5,735 nt of DNA from NCBI GenBank assembly GCA_036786445.1, contig DAIQRD010000134.1:1-5735 (forward strand), in the 5' to 3' direction. Source of the DNA: JAAZMF01 sp036786445 (GTDB lineage Bacteria; Bacillota; Limnochordia; DTU087). The translations under genes were made by a program, and so were the position numbers. The notes below the pieces were generated by a model, which made no database searches, was not told the DNA's origin, and saw nothing but the letters and a program-made list of their open reading frames with translations. Positions 1 to 5,097 of this stretch are shown in pieces (within the stretch, counting starts at the first letter, position 1; every line of letters starts with the position of its first letter).

Positions 1-656
1 CCCCAATCACGGGCAGTGCGGTAGATGCTATCCACGGCTCGGCGGCGATTTGTGGGACTTTGGAGTAATGTGTGCGCTAGTGCACCACTAAAACTTTCTG
101 TTTTCTTATCATAATTGCTGATTAAGGCTAATGTCTTGAGCTGTCGTTTGCCAGCAAATTCAAGGGTTTGGGCCAGAGTCTTTGCATCCATCTGGGAGAC
201 GACATTTCCCTGGGCATCAAGGCTGAATGACCAGGGGGTAATACCAGTCATTTGCTGGAAGTTGGCTGCCAAGGATGGTTGGGAAGGAAGACTGGTATTT
301 TGCACGAAGTAACCATAGACTTCCCGAGCCAAAGGTCCTGTGCTGCTACTGGTGGAAACCAGGATCTTCAATGCCCAGCCGGCGGTGCCGTCGGGCAGCT
401 GGATCTTGTACCAGTCTCCGCTTTCCGCCAAGAGAGAAACTGGTGTATTGGCCTGTCCAGTCGCTATTTTTTTGCTGTCAGCACTGGGGCTATCGTATAG
501 GGTAATCGGTGCATTGCGAATGCGGCCAGGCACAGTATGTGTTTGTTCTTGCCCAGGCACTTGGTCCTGGGGCGGCATGATAGTAGGTGATCCACCGAAT
601 AGATTAGAAATGAACAGCATGAGGCTGAGCAAGATAACGACTACACTTTGGGACAT
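1..656 (-). CDS. Secreted SH3b-domain plus GH18 glycoside hydrolase-like protein, 5' part only
   Basis: Reading the minus strand from the ATG at 656-654 gives 218 open codons with no stop before the window edge, so the gene is cut at its 3' end. A strong AAAGGAGG lies 5 nt before the ATG. Residues 1-22 form a hydrophobic export segment (SVVVILLSLMLFISNLF), unusual in having no Lys or Arg ahead of the core. Residues about 47-101 resemble a bacterial SH3b domain (LYDSPSAD, then DWYKIQLPDGTAGW). From residue 111 the sequence looks like the opening of a GH18 barrel of the YaaH/SleL/YdhD type: REVYGYF, then ITPWSFSLDAQGNV, KTLALISNY and the NRRRAVDSIY helix. The DxxDxDxE catalytic motif expected just after TARDWG lies outside the window, so activity cannot be judged. 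Family members cleave N-acetylglucosamine polymers, often spore cortex or cell-wall peptidoglycan; that substrate is inferred. The gene is divergent from the M16 peptidase. Confidence 0.85.
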   Translation of the reverse strand, partial: MSQSVVVILLSLMLFISNLFGGSPTIMPPQDQVPGQEQTHTVPGRIRNAPITLYDSPSADSKKIATGQANTPVSLLAESGDWYKIQLPDGTAGWALKILVSTSSSTGPLAREVYGYFVQNTSLPSQPSLAANFQQMTGITPWSFSLDAQGNVVSQMDAKTLAQTLEFAGKRQLKTLALISNYDKKTESFSGALAHTLLQSPTNRRRAVDSIYRTARDW

Positions 657-661
657 GGTGG

Positions 662-669
662 CCTCCTTT
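662..669 (-). promoter_or_regulatory. Ribosome binding site of the GH18-like gene
   Basis: On the minus strand AAAGGAGG is followed by 5 nt and the ATG at 656. It is close to a perfect Shine-Dalgarno sequence and fixes the start of the left-hand gene, which has no stop codon in the window. Confidence 0.8.
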
Positions 670-709
670 CTAGCCCTGAACACCAAGGTCACCTGTCGCT
701 ACACAGGCC

Positions 710-738
710 ATTATATCGGACTTTCCCGCTATTCTCCA
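710..738 (-). promoter_or_regulatory. Putative sigma-A-type promoter of the GH18-like gene
   Basis: On the minus strand a perfect TATAAT (715-710) is preceded after 17 nt by TGGAGA (738-733), which matches TTGACA at four of six positions. Transcription would start near 703, giving a leader of about 45-50 nt before the ATG at 656. That leader begins at or inside a short inverted repeat, CCTGT/ACAGG (692-696 and 703-707). The call rests on sequence match and spacing only. Confidence 0.55.
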
Positions 739-757
739 GGAAAGGTTATACCCACAT

Positions 758-786
758 TTGACAGTAATTGCCCACGAAGATATAGT
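758..786 (+). promoter_or_regulatory. Sigma-A-type promoter of the M16 peptidase gene
   Basis: TTGACA (758-763), exactly 17 nt, then TATAGT (781-786): a near-consensus housekeeping promoter. The expected start point is near 793, only about 15 nt before the TTG start at 808, so the ribosome binding site would lie at the very 5' end of the mRNA. The position also argues against any M16 start upstream of 790. The two divergent -35 elements are about 20 bp apart. Confidence 0.75.
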
Positions 787-792
787 GGCAGC

Positions 793-801
793 GAGGGGGA
801 G
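793..801 (+). promoter_or_regulatory. Ribosome binding site choosing the TTG start of the M16 gene
   Basis: GAGGGGGAG is followed by 6 nt (TATCCA) and a TTG at 808. It selects that TTG over upstream in-frame ATGs. The reading frame is open back to about 340, but that stretch is antisense to the divergent gene. Confidence 0.75.
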
Positions 802-807
802 TATCCA

Positions 808-2070
808 TTGCATAAAACAGTGCTTGGCAACGGGATGACAATAGTCACAGAATCCATCCCCTATGTGCGTTCAGTCACCCTGGGGTTTTGGTTAAAAGTC
901 GGCTCTCGCCATGAGAAAATCCACCAATATGGTATGTCACATATGATAGAGCATATGATGTTTAAGGGTACAAGCCGTCGCACTGCTAGGCAAATAGCGG
1001 AGACCATCGACACCACCGGCGGCCAGCTCAATGCTTTCACCGACAAGGAGCACACCTGCTATTACGGGAAGGTCCCCGACCAACACTTGGCTTTACTGAT
1101 TGATGTCTTGGCAGACATGTTGCAGAATTCAACTTTCGACGCCGGGGAGCTAGAAAAAGAGAAAGGTGTCATACTGGAAGAGATCCGGATGTATGAAGAT
1201 TCTCCTGACGATCTTGTCTATGAAGCCATAGCGGAGAATTTGTTACGACCCCATCCCCTTAGCCGAGGTGTTTTGGGTACTCCGGCTAGCGTGCAGTCAT
1301 TTCAAAGAGAAGGTCTCTTGGACTACTTGGCAGAGCAGTACGTGCCCCCCAATATGATTATCTCCGCGGTAGGCGATCTCCAGCACGAGCGGGTGGTGGA
1401 GGAGATTGTGCAGCATTTTTCCACCCTAATCGGCACCCCTCCAGCCCGTCAAATAGTGCCTGTTCCCGGTGGACAAGGTGATTGCGTAAAGACCAAAGAT
1501 ATTGAGCAGGTGCATCTTTGCCTGGGGGTACCAGGATTATCTCGCAAAGATGAGGACAAATATGTGCTCCACGTCTTAGATACCGCCTTGGGGGGCGGCA
1601 TGAGCTCTAGACTTTTTCAAAGCCTCCGAGAGGAGAAGGGATTGGTCTACTCAACTTATTCTTATCATAATTGCTATGAAGATGTGGGTATTGCTGGGAT
1701 CTATGCCGGAACTAATCCTGATAATGCTGCCCAGGTGATGGACTTAATCAAGTTGGAATGTGAACGGGTGGTGGCAGCGGGGCTCTTGCCCGATGAATTG
1801 GCGAGAGCCAAGGAACAGATGAAGGGCAGCTTGCTGCTGAGTCTGGAGAGCATGGCGACCCGCATGAGTCGCTTGGCAAAAGCGGAGCTCTATGATGAAG
1901 GGTTGTTGCAGCCAGAGGAGATTGTGGCCAAGATCGATGCCATAGGCCAAGAAGATGTGCAGAGGGTGGCCAAACGGCTCTTTGGTGGCACTGCTTTTTC
2001 CCTAGCATTGGTGGGACCCGCCTACAGCTGGGGGTTGACCAATACCAGATCTATGGAGACCGCGGGTTAG
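808..2070 (+). CDS. ymxG: M16 family zinc metallopeptidase, YmxG/MlpA type
   Basis: The product is 420 aa from the TTG start, close to the usual length of bacterial single-chain M16B peptidases. The N-terminus aligns from residue 2 with the family opening (KTVLGNGMTIVTE). The inverted zinc motif HxxEH is His45-Met-Ile-Glu48-His49, inside the family-typical HMIEHMMFKGT stretch. The third ligand is most likely Glu125 in the GVILEEI segment, 76 residues after His49. The C-terminal half carries GGGMSSRLFQ and the Arg274/Tyr281 pair (R-EEKGLV-Y) that helps bind substrate in M16 enzymes. Both halves look intact, so it should be active, probably as a dimer degrading or processing peptides. No signal peptide is seen, so a cytoplasmic location is expected. 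YmxG homologues sit beside ymxH and dipicolinate/lysine genes in many Firmicutes, as here. The longer frame starting at 340 is rejected because it crosses the divergent gene and the promoters. Confidence 0.93.
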   Translation: MHKTVLGNGMTIVTESIPYVRSVTLGFWLKVGSRHEKIHQYGMSHMIEHMMFKGTSRRTARQIAETIDTTGGQLNAFTDKEHTCYYGKVPDQHLALLIDVLADMLQNSTFDAGELEKEKGVILEEIRMYEDSPDDLVYEAIAENLLRPHPLSRGVLGTPASVQSFQREGLLDYLAEQYVPPNMIISAVGDLQHERVVEEIVQHFSTLIGTPPARQIVPVPGGQGDCVKTKDIEQVHLCLGVPGLSRKDEDKYVLHVLDTALGGGMSSRLFQSLREEKGLVYSTYSYHNCYEDVGIAGIYAGTNPDNAAQVMDLIKLECERVVAAGLLPDELARAKEQMKGSLLLSLESMATRMSRLAKAELYDEGLLQPEEIVAKIDAIGQEDVQRVAKRLFGGTAFSLALVGPAYSWGLTNTRSMETAG

Positions 2071-2075
2071 GAGGA
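2068..2075 (+). promoter_or_regulatory. Ribosome binding site overlapping the M16 stop codon
   Basis: TAGGAGGA contains the TAG stop of the M16 gene (2068-2070). Its AGGAGG core lies 7 nt before the ATG at 2082. Stop and binding site overlap, which suggests co-transcription and probably translational coupling of the two genes. Confidence 0.8.
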
Positions 2076-2081
2076 ATAGAT

Positions 2082-2462
2082 ATGGCTAACGACATGGACA
2101 AACTTGAGCATATCTTTGCACTACAGGCCGCCTTCGATGGAGAATTGGCTGACCGACGTCAGTTGGAAGGTGACATAGAAACCTGGATACAGCGGGAGGT
2201 TCTGGCCATAGTGTCTGAACTAGGTGAGCTGTTGGGGGAAGTCAACTTCAAATGGTGGAAAAACCCCAAGCCTGTGGATATGGAAGCTGTCCAAGAGGAA
2301 ATGGTAGATATACTGCACTTCTTTGTCAGCATGTGTCTGAAGGCGGGCTTTAGTGCCGAAGATATCTACCAAGCCTACCTTGAGAAGAACCAGGAGAATT
2401 TCCGCAGACAGCAAGGGCTGTCAGACAAAGTCGGCTACAAGGTTGATGATCTAGCCAACTGA
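2082..2462 (+). CDS. All-alpha dimeric dUTPase / MazG-like nucleotide pyrophosphohydrolase
   Basis: This 126-aa protein appears to belong to the all-alpha NTP pyrophosphatase superfamily, nearest to the dimeric dUTPase (dUTPase_2) group. The metal-binding signature EXXE–EXXD is present as Glu46-x2-Glu49 and Glu73-x2-Asp76. Between the two lies VNFKWWKNPKP, the Lys/Trp-rich segment typical of this group, and DILHFFVSMCLKAG follows. The likely reaction is Mg-dependent hydrolysis of dUTP (or another NTP) to the monophosphate and pyrophosphate, which limits uracil incorporation into DNA. Substrate choice cannot be read from sequence, so a MazG-like housecleaning role on another nucleotide remains possible. 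The ATG is fixed by an AGGAGG 7 nt upstream. The gene lies 11 nt after the M16 gene. In Bacillus and relatives a dUTPase gene also lies next to ymxG. Confidence 0.85.
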   Translation: MANDMDKLEHIFALQAAFDGELADRRQLEGDIETWIQREVLAIVSELGELLGEVNFKWWKNPKPVDMEAVQEEMVDILHFFVSMCLKAGFSAEDIYQAYLEKNQENFRRQQGLSDKVGYKVDDLAN

Positions 2463-2479
2463 TTGGCAATCCTTGCCAA
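2463..2479 (+). repeat. Perfect 7-bp inverted repeat after the dUTPase stop codon
   Basis: TTGGCAA-TCC-TTGCCAA begins one base after the TGA stop. The right arm contains the TTGCCA that serves as the putative -35 element at 2473. No T-run follows on either strand, so it is unlikely to be a terminator. It could be an operator covering the -35 region or a 3' hairpin protecting the upstream mRNA. Confidence 0.5.
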
Positions 2480-2501
2480 AAACTAGGAAGCATGGGATAA
2501 T
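2473..2501 (+). promoter_or_regulatory. Promoter-like sequence just upstream of an intrinsic terminator
   Basis: TTGCCA (2473-2478), 17 nt, then GATAAT (2496-2501) gives five of six matches in each hexamer. A perfect TATAAT follows directly (2502-2507) and could be the true -10, though with a weaker -35. Either way transcription would begin around 2508-2515 and meet the terminator hairpin within about 20 nt. The signal therefore only makes sense with conditional readthrough, as a source of a short RNA, or as a chance AT-rich match. Confidence 0.45.
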
Positions 2502-2525
2502 TATAATATCATCCTACCCAGAGGA

Positions 2526-2576
2526 GCCCGTTGTGGCTTGGAGATTAATGTCTCCAGCCAGCCAGCGGGTTTTTTG
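2526..2576 (+). terminator. Strong intrinsic terminator or attenuator between dUTPase and barrel-like gene
   Basis: A long imperfect stem pairs 2526-2544 with 2551-2570 around the loop TTAATG. The inner 6 bp are TGGAGA/TCTCCA. The next 4 bp (TGGC/GCCA) follow a one-base bulge. The outer block pairs CCCGTTG with CAGCGGG, with one G-U pair, after a two-base bulge. Six T residues follow at 2570-2575. It lies 64 nt after the dUTPase stop and 35 nt before the next start. No separate promoter is visible downstream, so expression of the next genes must depend on readthrough or regulated antitermination. Confidence 0.85.
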
Positions 2577-2593
2577 TCTTCCACTGGCCCAGG

Positions 2594-2599
2594 AAGGAG
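2594..2599 (+). promoter_or_regulatory. Ribosome binding site choosing the GTG start at 2611
   Basis: AAGGAG lies 11 nt before the GTG at 2611, slightly longer than ideal. It lies downstream of the terminator and leads directly into a signal-peptide-like sequence. This supports 2611 over the upstream in-frame TTG (2473) and GTG (2533). The latter has its own GAGGAG 6 nt upstream, but it sits inside the terminator stem. Confidence 0.55.
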
Positions 2600-2610
2600 T
2601 GGGTTCACGG

Positions 2611-4062
2611 GTGAGATTTTTCCCTGAGGTTGTTTTGGTGGTGTTTCTATTGGTCGGTTTCCCTAGTGCCATAGATGGGGCTATAGCCAAAGGATGGACA
2701 GAGATAGAAATCCAGTGGCTAGATGATCAGGAGAGTCAGCAAGGCTCTACCCTGATGGTGAGTCAAAGCTTGAGTTGGCAGGGAGAGCCTAGTGTTTTGC
2801 CATTGTCCACAAGTTTGCAGCTGAAGGTTGGGCGGGTGGATGACAATGGTTTTCTGCTGGAAAAAGGTGAGCTAGTGGCTAAGTCTATCGGCTATGAGCT
2901 GCGAGGTTTCTCCAACATGGGCTTTCGTAGCACACTAGATCCCATGAGGCTGTTGTCTTCTTCCCGCCGGGCAGACCGGTCTGGAGGGTTTGAACTCAGG
3001 GGGGAAGTAGGGCCAGTTGCAGCTCGAGGCCTTTGGGTCAACCAGATTGCCAATACCGGTGATGATGGCCCACTACTATTGCTAGATATGACCCTACTTC
3101 CCAAAGGAGTTGGGGGGAAGTATCGCTATTTACACCTTGCCCATGACAGCGATTGGAACTGGCATCATCCCCAATCGGGTAGCTATGCTACCAGGACAGC
3201 CCGTCAAATTCACTCCCTGGTGGGTAGTTGGAATATTGGTCCAACGCTCAGATTTTCTAGCCAGCTGACGGCGTTAACGGGGTTTGATGTCAAGAAAACA
3301 TACAGGCGTGATCTGGCGGGTCTTGCAGTTTTGACTAGGGGGGAGGGGGCTCTAGGTGATGTGCGTTGGTCTGTGGATATCTACCATACCAATCCCGGAT
3401 TTATGCTGGCCACTGGTGATGCGAATTCCTTGAAGCCCGGTCGGCAGGGGGTAGGGTTGGGTATCACCCAGGCAAGGCACCGAGACGAATCATTGCATAT
3501 TAAGATGCAGCATGATGAGGCCGTACCGGAGCTGAACGCTTTACCCATTGACACTCCGGGCTATACAACGGATAGGGAGCCCCATTCATCAGGGGAAATG
3601 ACTTATCGCCGACGGTGGGGTGATTTCAATTGTCGACTGGGAATAAAATACGAAACAGGCGAAGATGTGGAAAACCCGGGGGTTTTCTGGGAGACGAGTT
3701 GGCTTCCTAAGAGGGTTCTGGTGGGAGGCAGATATGGGGGCAGCGGGAGCCCACAAGTTTACGGCAAGGTGAGCCTTCATCCCCAACTCAGTGTTGCTGC
3801 CCGTTGGGATCCCAGCAAAGCGTGGTGGCGCACGGCTCTACAAATGCAAAGCCCTGCACCCCAGCCTAGAGCACCGGCTCGCTGGATTGGGGAAGCGGTC
3901 TATAAGAAACGACCAGCAGAGAATTATACATACCTGTCGCTGCAGCATAAGATGGAGCAAGGGTATTGGGAGATCAGCTGGGGCAAATCGGATCAGGGCC
4001 GATTGGATTGGGCATGGGGCAGATCGCCTCAACTCAGTATCCGGCTGGGGCGGTATTTTTAG
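2611..4062 (+). CDS. Secreted protein of unknown function, putative outer-membrane beta-barrel
   Basis: I recognise no named family in this 483-aa protein. From the GTG start, residues 1-26 form a classic signal peptide: MRFFPE, the core VVLVVFLLVG, then FPSAIDGAIA with an AIA cleavage option before Lys27. The rest has no transmembrane helix, no obvious coiled coil and no catalytic motif. Its second half is a run of short alternating polar/aromatic segments joined by turn-rich Gly, Pro, Asn and Asp stretches, as in EMTYRRRWGDFNCRLGIKY, TYLSLQHKM, YWEISWGKSD and RLDWAWGRS. Trp and Tyr are abundant and Cys is nearly absent. The protein ends with SPQLSIRLGRYF: a terminal Phe with Leu/Ile at -4, -6 and -8, resembling the beta-signal recognised by the BAM machinery. 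This points to an outer-membrane barrel and so to a diderm host, but that is inference. A secreted beta-rich wall or spore-coat protein is the alternative. ymxH follows after 38 nt, suggesting co-transcription. Confidence 0.7.
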   Translation: MRFFPEVVLVVFLLVGFPSAIDGAIAKGWTEIEIQWLDDQESQQGSTLMVSQSLSWQGEPSVLPLSTSLQLKVGRVDDNGFLLEKGELVAKSIGYELRGFSNMGFRSTLDPMRLLSSSRRADRSGGFELRGEVGPVAARGLWVNQIANTGDDGPLLLLDMTLLPKGVGGKYRYLHLAHDSDWNWHHPQSGSYATRTARQIHSLVGSWNIGPTLRFSSQLTALTGFDVKKTYRRDLAGLAVLTRGEGALGDVRWSVDIYHTNPGFMLATGDANSLKPGRQGVGLGITQARHRDESLHIKMQHDEAVPELNALPIDTPGYTTDREPHSSGEMTYRRRWGDFNCRLGIKYETGEDVENPGVFWETSWLPKRVLVGGRYGGSGSPQVYGKVSLHPQLSVAARWDPSKAWWRTALQMQSPAPQPRAPARWIGEAVYKKRPAENYTYLSLQHKMEQGYWEISWGKSDQGRLDWAWGRSPQLSIRLGRYF

Positions 4063-4100
4063 TGCTATCTTAGCTCTGCAATCGCGAGGAGGCTTGGGGT

Positions 4101-4373
4101 ATGCGCTTTAGTGAACTAGCGGGCAAAGAGATCATATCCATCGATGAAGGTGCCAGACTAGGCGTGATCAGTGAGACTGATCTAGTCATCGACACTGAAA
4201 CGGGGATGATCCACTCCCTGATTGTTCCAAATCGAGGAACGTTCTTCCGCAGGCGCACATTGGTGATTCCCTTCCATGGGATCAAAAAGATCGGTCATGA
4301 CCTGATCATAGTGGATCTCGGCACCATAGAAGAAGAGGGCCGTTACCAGAGGGGACTGAATCTAGATCAGTAA
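4101..4373 (+). CDS. ymxH: YlmC/YmxH-family PRC-barrel sporulation-associated protein
   Basis: This 90-aa protein matches the small PRC-barrel proteins annotated YlmC/YmxH in spore formers. The opening MRFSELAGKEIISIDEGARLG is the family's usual N-terminus. It is followed by beta strands (ETDLVIDTETGMIHSLIVP), a basic GTFFRRR turn and LVIPFHGIKKIGHDLIIVDL. No signal peptide, membrane segment or catalytic residue is visible. PRC-barrels usually act as small binding or scaffold domains, and the molecular role of YmxH is not established. The ATG follows GAGGAGG by 8 nt. It lies 38 nt downstream of the barrel-like gene with no promoter evident between them, and no terminator is seen after it. In Bacillus, ymxH lies between ymxG and the dipicolinate synthase genes; here the M16 gene is separated from it by two genes. 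Confidence 0.88.
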   Translation: MRFSELAGKEIISIDEGARLGVISETDLVIDTETGMIHSLIVPNRGTFFRRRTLVIPFHGIKKIGHDLIIVDLGTIEEEGRYQRGLNLDQ

Positions 4374-4383
4374 AGAAGATTAT

Positions 4384-4413
4384 GTATGCCAGATTGTGTA
4401 AAGGGGTACCCTA
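4384..4413 (+). promoter_or_regulatory. Possible sporulation-type (sigma F/G-like) promoter upstream of the stress gene
   Basis: GTATG (4384-4388), 15 nt, then GGGTACCCTA (4404-4413) partly fits the forespore consensus GYATA / GGNNANANTR. It matches both leading G residues, the first A, and the final T and purine; the second A is C. The -10-like part also contains the 8-bp palindrome GGGTACCC. No good sigma-A promoter was found between ymxH and the stress gene. The match is weak and offered only as a candidate. Confidence 0.2.
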
Positions 4414-4456
4414 TCTTGGGAAAGACACAACCTGACCGGGCGCGGTAGGGCAGCGA

Positions 4457-4522
4457 AGCACAGTCCCATGCTGTCACCTCCTGTGCTCCGGCTCCAAGAA
4501 GGGGGATTGTTTTTGAGCACAG
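4457..4522 (+). promoter_or_regulatory. Leader with competing pairings before the stress gene
   Basis: CTGTGCTC (4481-4488) can pair with the upstream AGCACAG (4457-4463, 7 bp). It can instead pair with the downstream GAGCACAG (4515-4522, 8 bp), whose first G is the last base of the TTG start codon. AGCACAGTC is thus repeated directly at 4457-4465 and 4516-4524. In addition ACCTCCT (4476-4482) resembles an anti-Shine-Dalgarno sequence, and its CCTCCT can pair with AGGGGG (4500-4505) of the ribosome binding site, with one G-U pair. These pairings overlap and exclude one another, which could permit translational control. No folding energy was computed. Confidence 0.35.
4499..4506 (+). promoter_or_regulatory. 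Ribosome binding site choosing the TTG start at 4513
   Basis: AAGGGGGA is followed by 6 nt and the TTG at 4513. The in-frame TTG at 4507 is too close to it, and the in-frame ATG at 4468 lies upstream with no comparable site before it, so 4513 is preferred. Confidence 0.65.
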
Positions 4523-4998
4523 TCATAGGTACTTTCGCAGCACGGGAACAAGCGGAAAAGGCGGTTAGAGCCCTGCGAGACAAGGGCTTTACCGAAGATG
4601 AGATCTCCATCATTGCCAAAGGTAGTGGACAAGGCGAGGGTTTTGAAACCGCCGATGACAACATGGGAGATCTGGGCGGGGCTAGTGGTGGAACCACTTG
4701 GGGTGGCGTCCTGGGCGGAACTGCCGGTCTTTTGGCTGGAGTAGGTGCTTTGGCTATACCAGGCATAGGACCCATTGTCGCCGCTGGCCCGTTGGCAGCC
4801 ACCCTCTCGGGGGCGGTTACTGGTGGCGTGGCCGGTGGGCTCTTGGATTTGGGCATTCCTGAGGACCGGGGTCAGTACTATGAAGGGGAAATAAAAAAAG
4901 GTCGGTTTCTGACGGTGATTGAAACTGAATCCGGGATGGTGGAGGATGCAGCTCGGATCATGCGAGAAAATGGGGCTGCTGATGTAGAATCACATTGA
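4513..4998 (+). CDS. GSP17M/YflT-like general stress protein with Gly/Ala-rich hydrophobic centre
   Basis: The product is 161 aa from TTG. Residues 1-36 (STVIGTF, then the REQAEKAVRALRDKGF helix and ISIIAKG) form the beta-alpha-beta opening typical of general stress protein 17M-like/YflT-like domains. Residues about 53-112 are a Gly/Ala-rich hydrophobic stretch with repeated small-residue motifs (GGVLGGTAGLLAGVGA, GAVTGGVAGG) that could insert in or contact a membrane. Residues 122-153 return to the pattern YYEGEIKKGRFLTVIE plus an AARIMRENGA helix, so two half-domains flank the glycine-rich core. Relatives are induced by stress in Bacillus, but their molecular function is unknown. The gene starts 139 nt after ymxH and has its own terminator, so it may be expressed separately. 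An ATG at 4468 would add 15 residues with no family similarity. Antisense open frames across this gene reflect its GC-rich codons. Confidence 0.8.
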   Translation: MSTVIGTFAAREQAEKAVRALRDKGFTEDEISIIAKGSGQGEGFETADDNMGDLGGASGGTTWGGVLGGTAGLLAGVGALAIPGIGPIVAAGPLAATLSGAVTGGVAGGLLDLGIPEDRGQYYEGEIKKGRFLTVIETESGMVEDAARIMRENGAADVESH

Positions 4999-5023
4999 TG
5001 GGGCTGTTGGAAGCGATCCGTGG

Positions 5024-5049
5024 AGGGCTGCCGAGGGCAGCCCTTTTTT
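5024..5049 (+). terminator. Intrinsic terminator after the stress gene
   Basis: The perfect 9-bp stem AGGGCTGCC/GGCAGCCCT (5024-5032 with 5036-5044) closes on a 3-nt GAG loop and runs into TTTTTT (5044-5049). It lies 25 nt after the TGA stop at 4996-4998. It separates the stress gene from dapB, which has its own promoter just downstream. Confidence 0.93.
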
Positions 5050-5068
5050 GCGGGCCGGTGCTTCTTGC

Positions 5069-5097
5069 TTGACAAAACAGGGTTTGTACTAGAAAAT
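5069..5097 (+). promoter_or_regulatory. Sigma-A-type promoter of dapB
   Basis: A perfect TTGACA (5069-5074) is followed after 17 nt by GAAAAT (5092-5097), four of six matches to TATAAT. Transcription would start near 5104, giving a leader of about 30 nt. That is too short for a lysine riboswitch, and no such element is seen between the terminator and dapB. Confidence 0.65.

Noticed and set aside
692..707. Short inverted repeat CCTGT/ACAGG in the divergent intergenic region
   Set aside because: Only 5 bp per arm, too weak to call an operator or hairpin on its own.
2473..2610. N-terminal extension of the barrel-like protein from TTG 2473 or GTG 2533
   Set aside because: It would run through a strong intrinsic terminator and a promoter-like region and would bury the signal peptide about 26-46 residues in. 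The GTG at 2611 gives a normal export signal.
3791..4111. 106-aa plus-strand frame overlapping the end of the barrel-like gene and the start of ymxH
   Set aside because: It is out of frame with two well-supported genes and has no family features.
4380..4856. 158-aa minus-strand open frame rich in Pro and Ala
   Set aside because: It is antisense to the Gly/Ala-rich stress gene, whose GC-rich codons produce it. It has no domain character.
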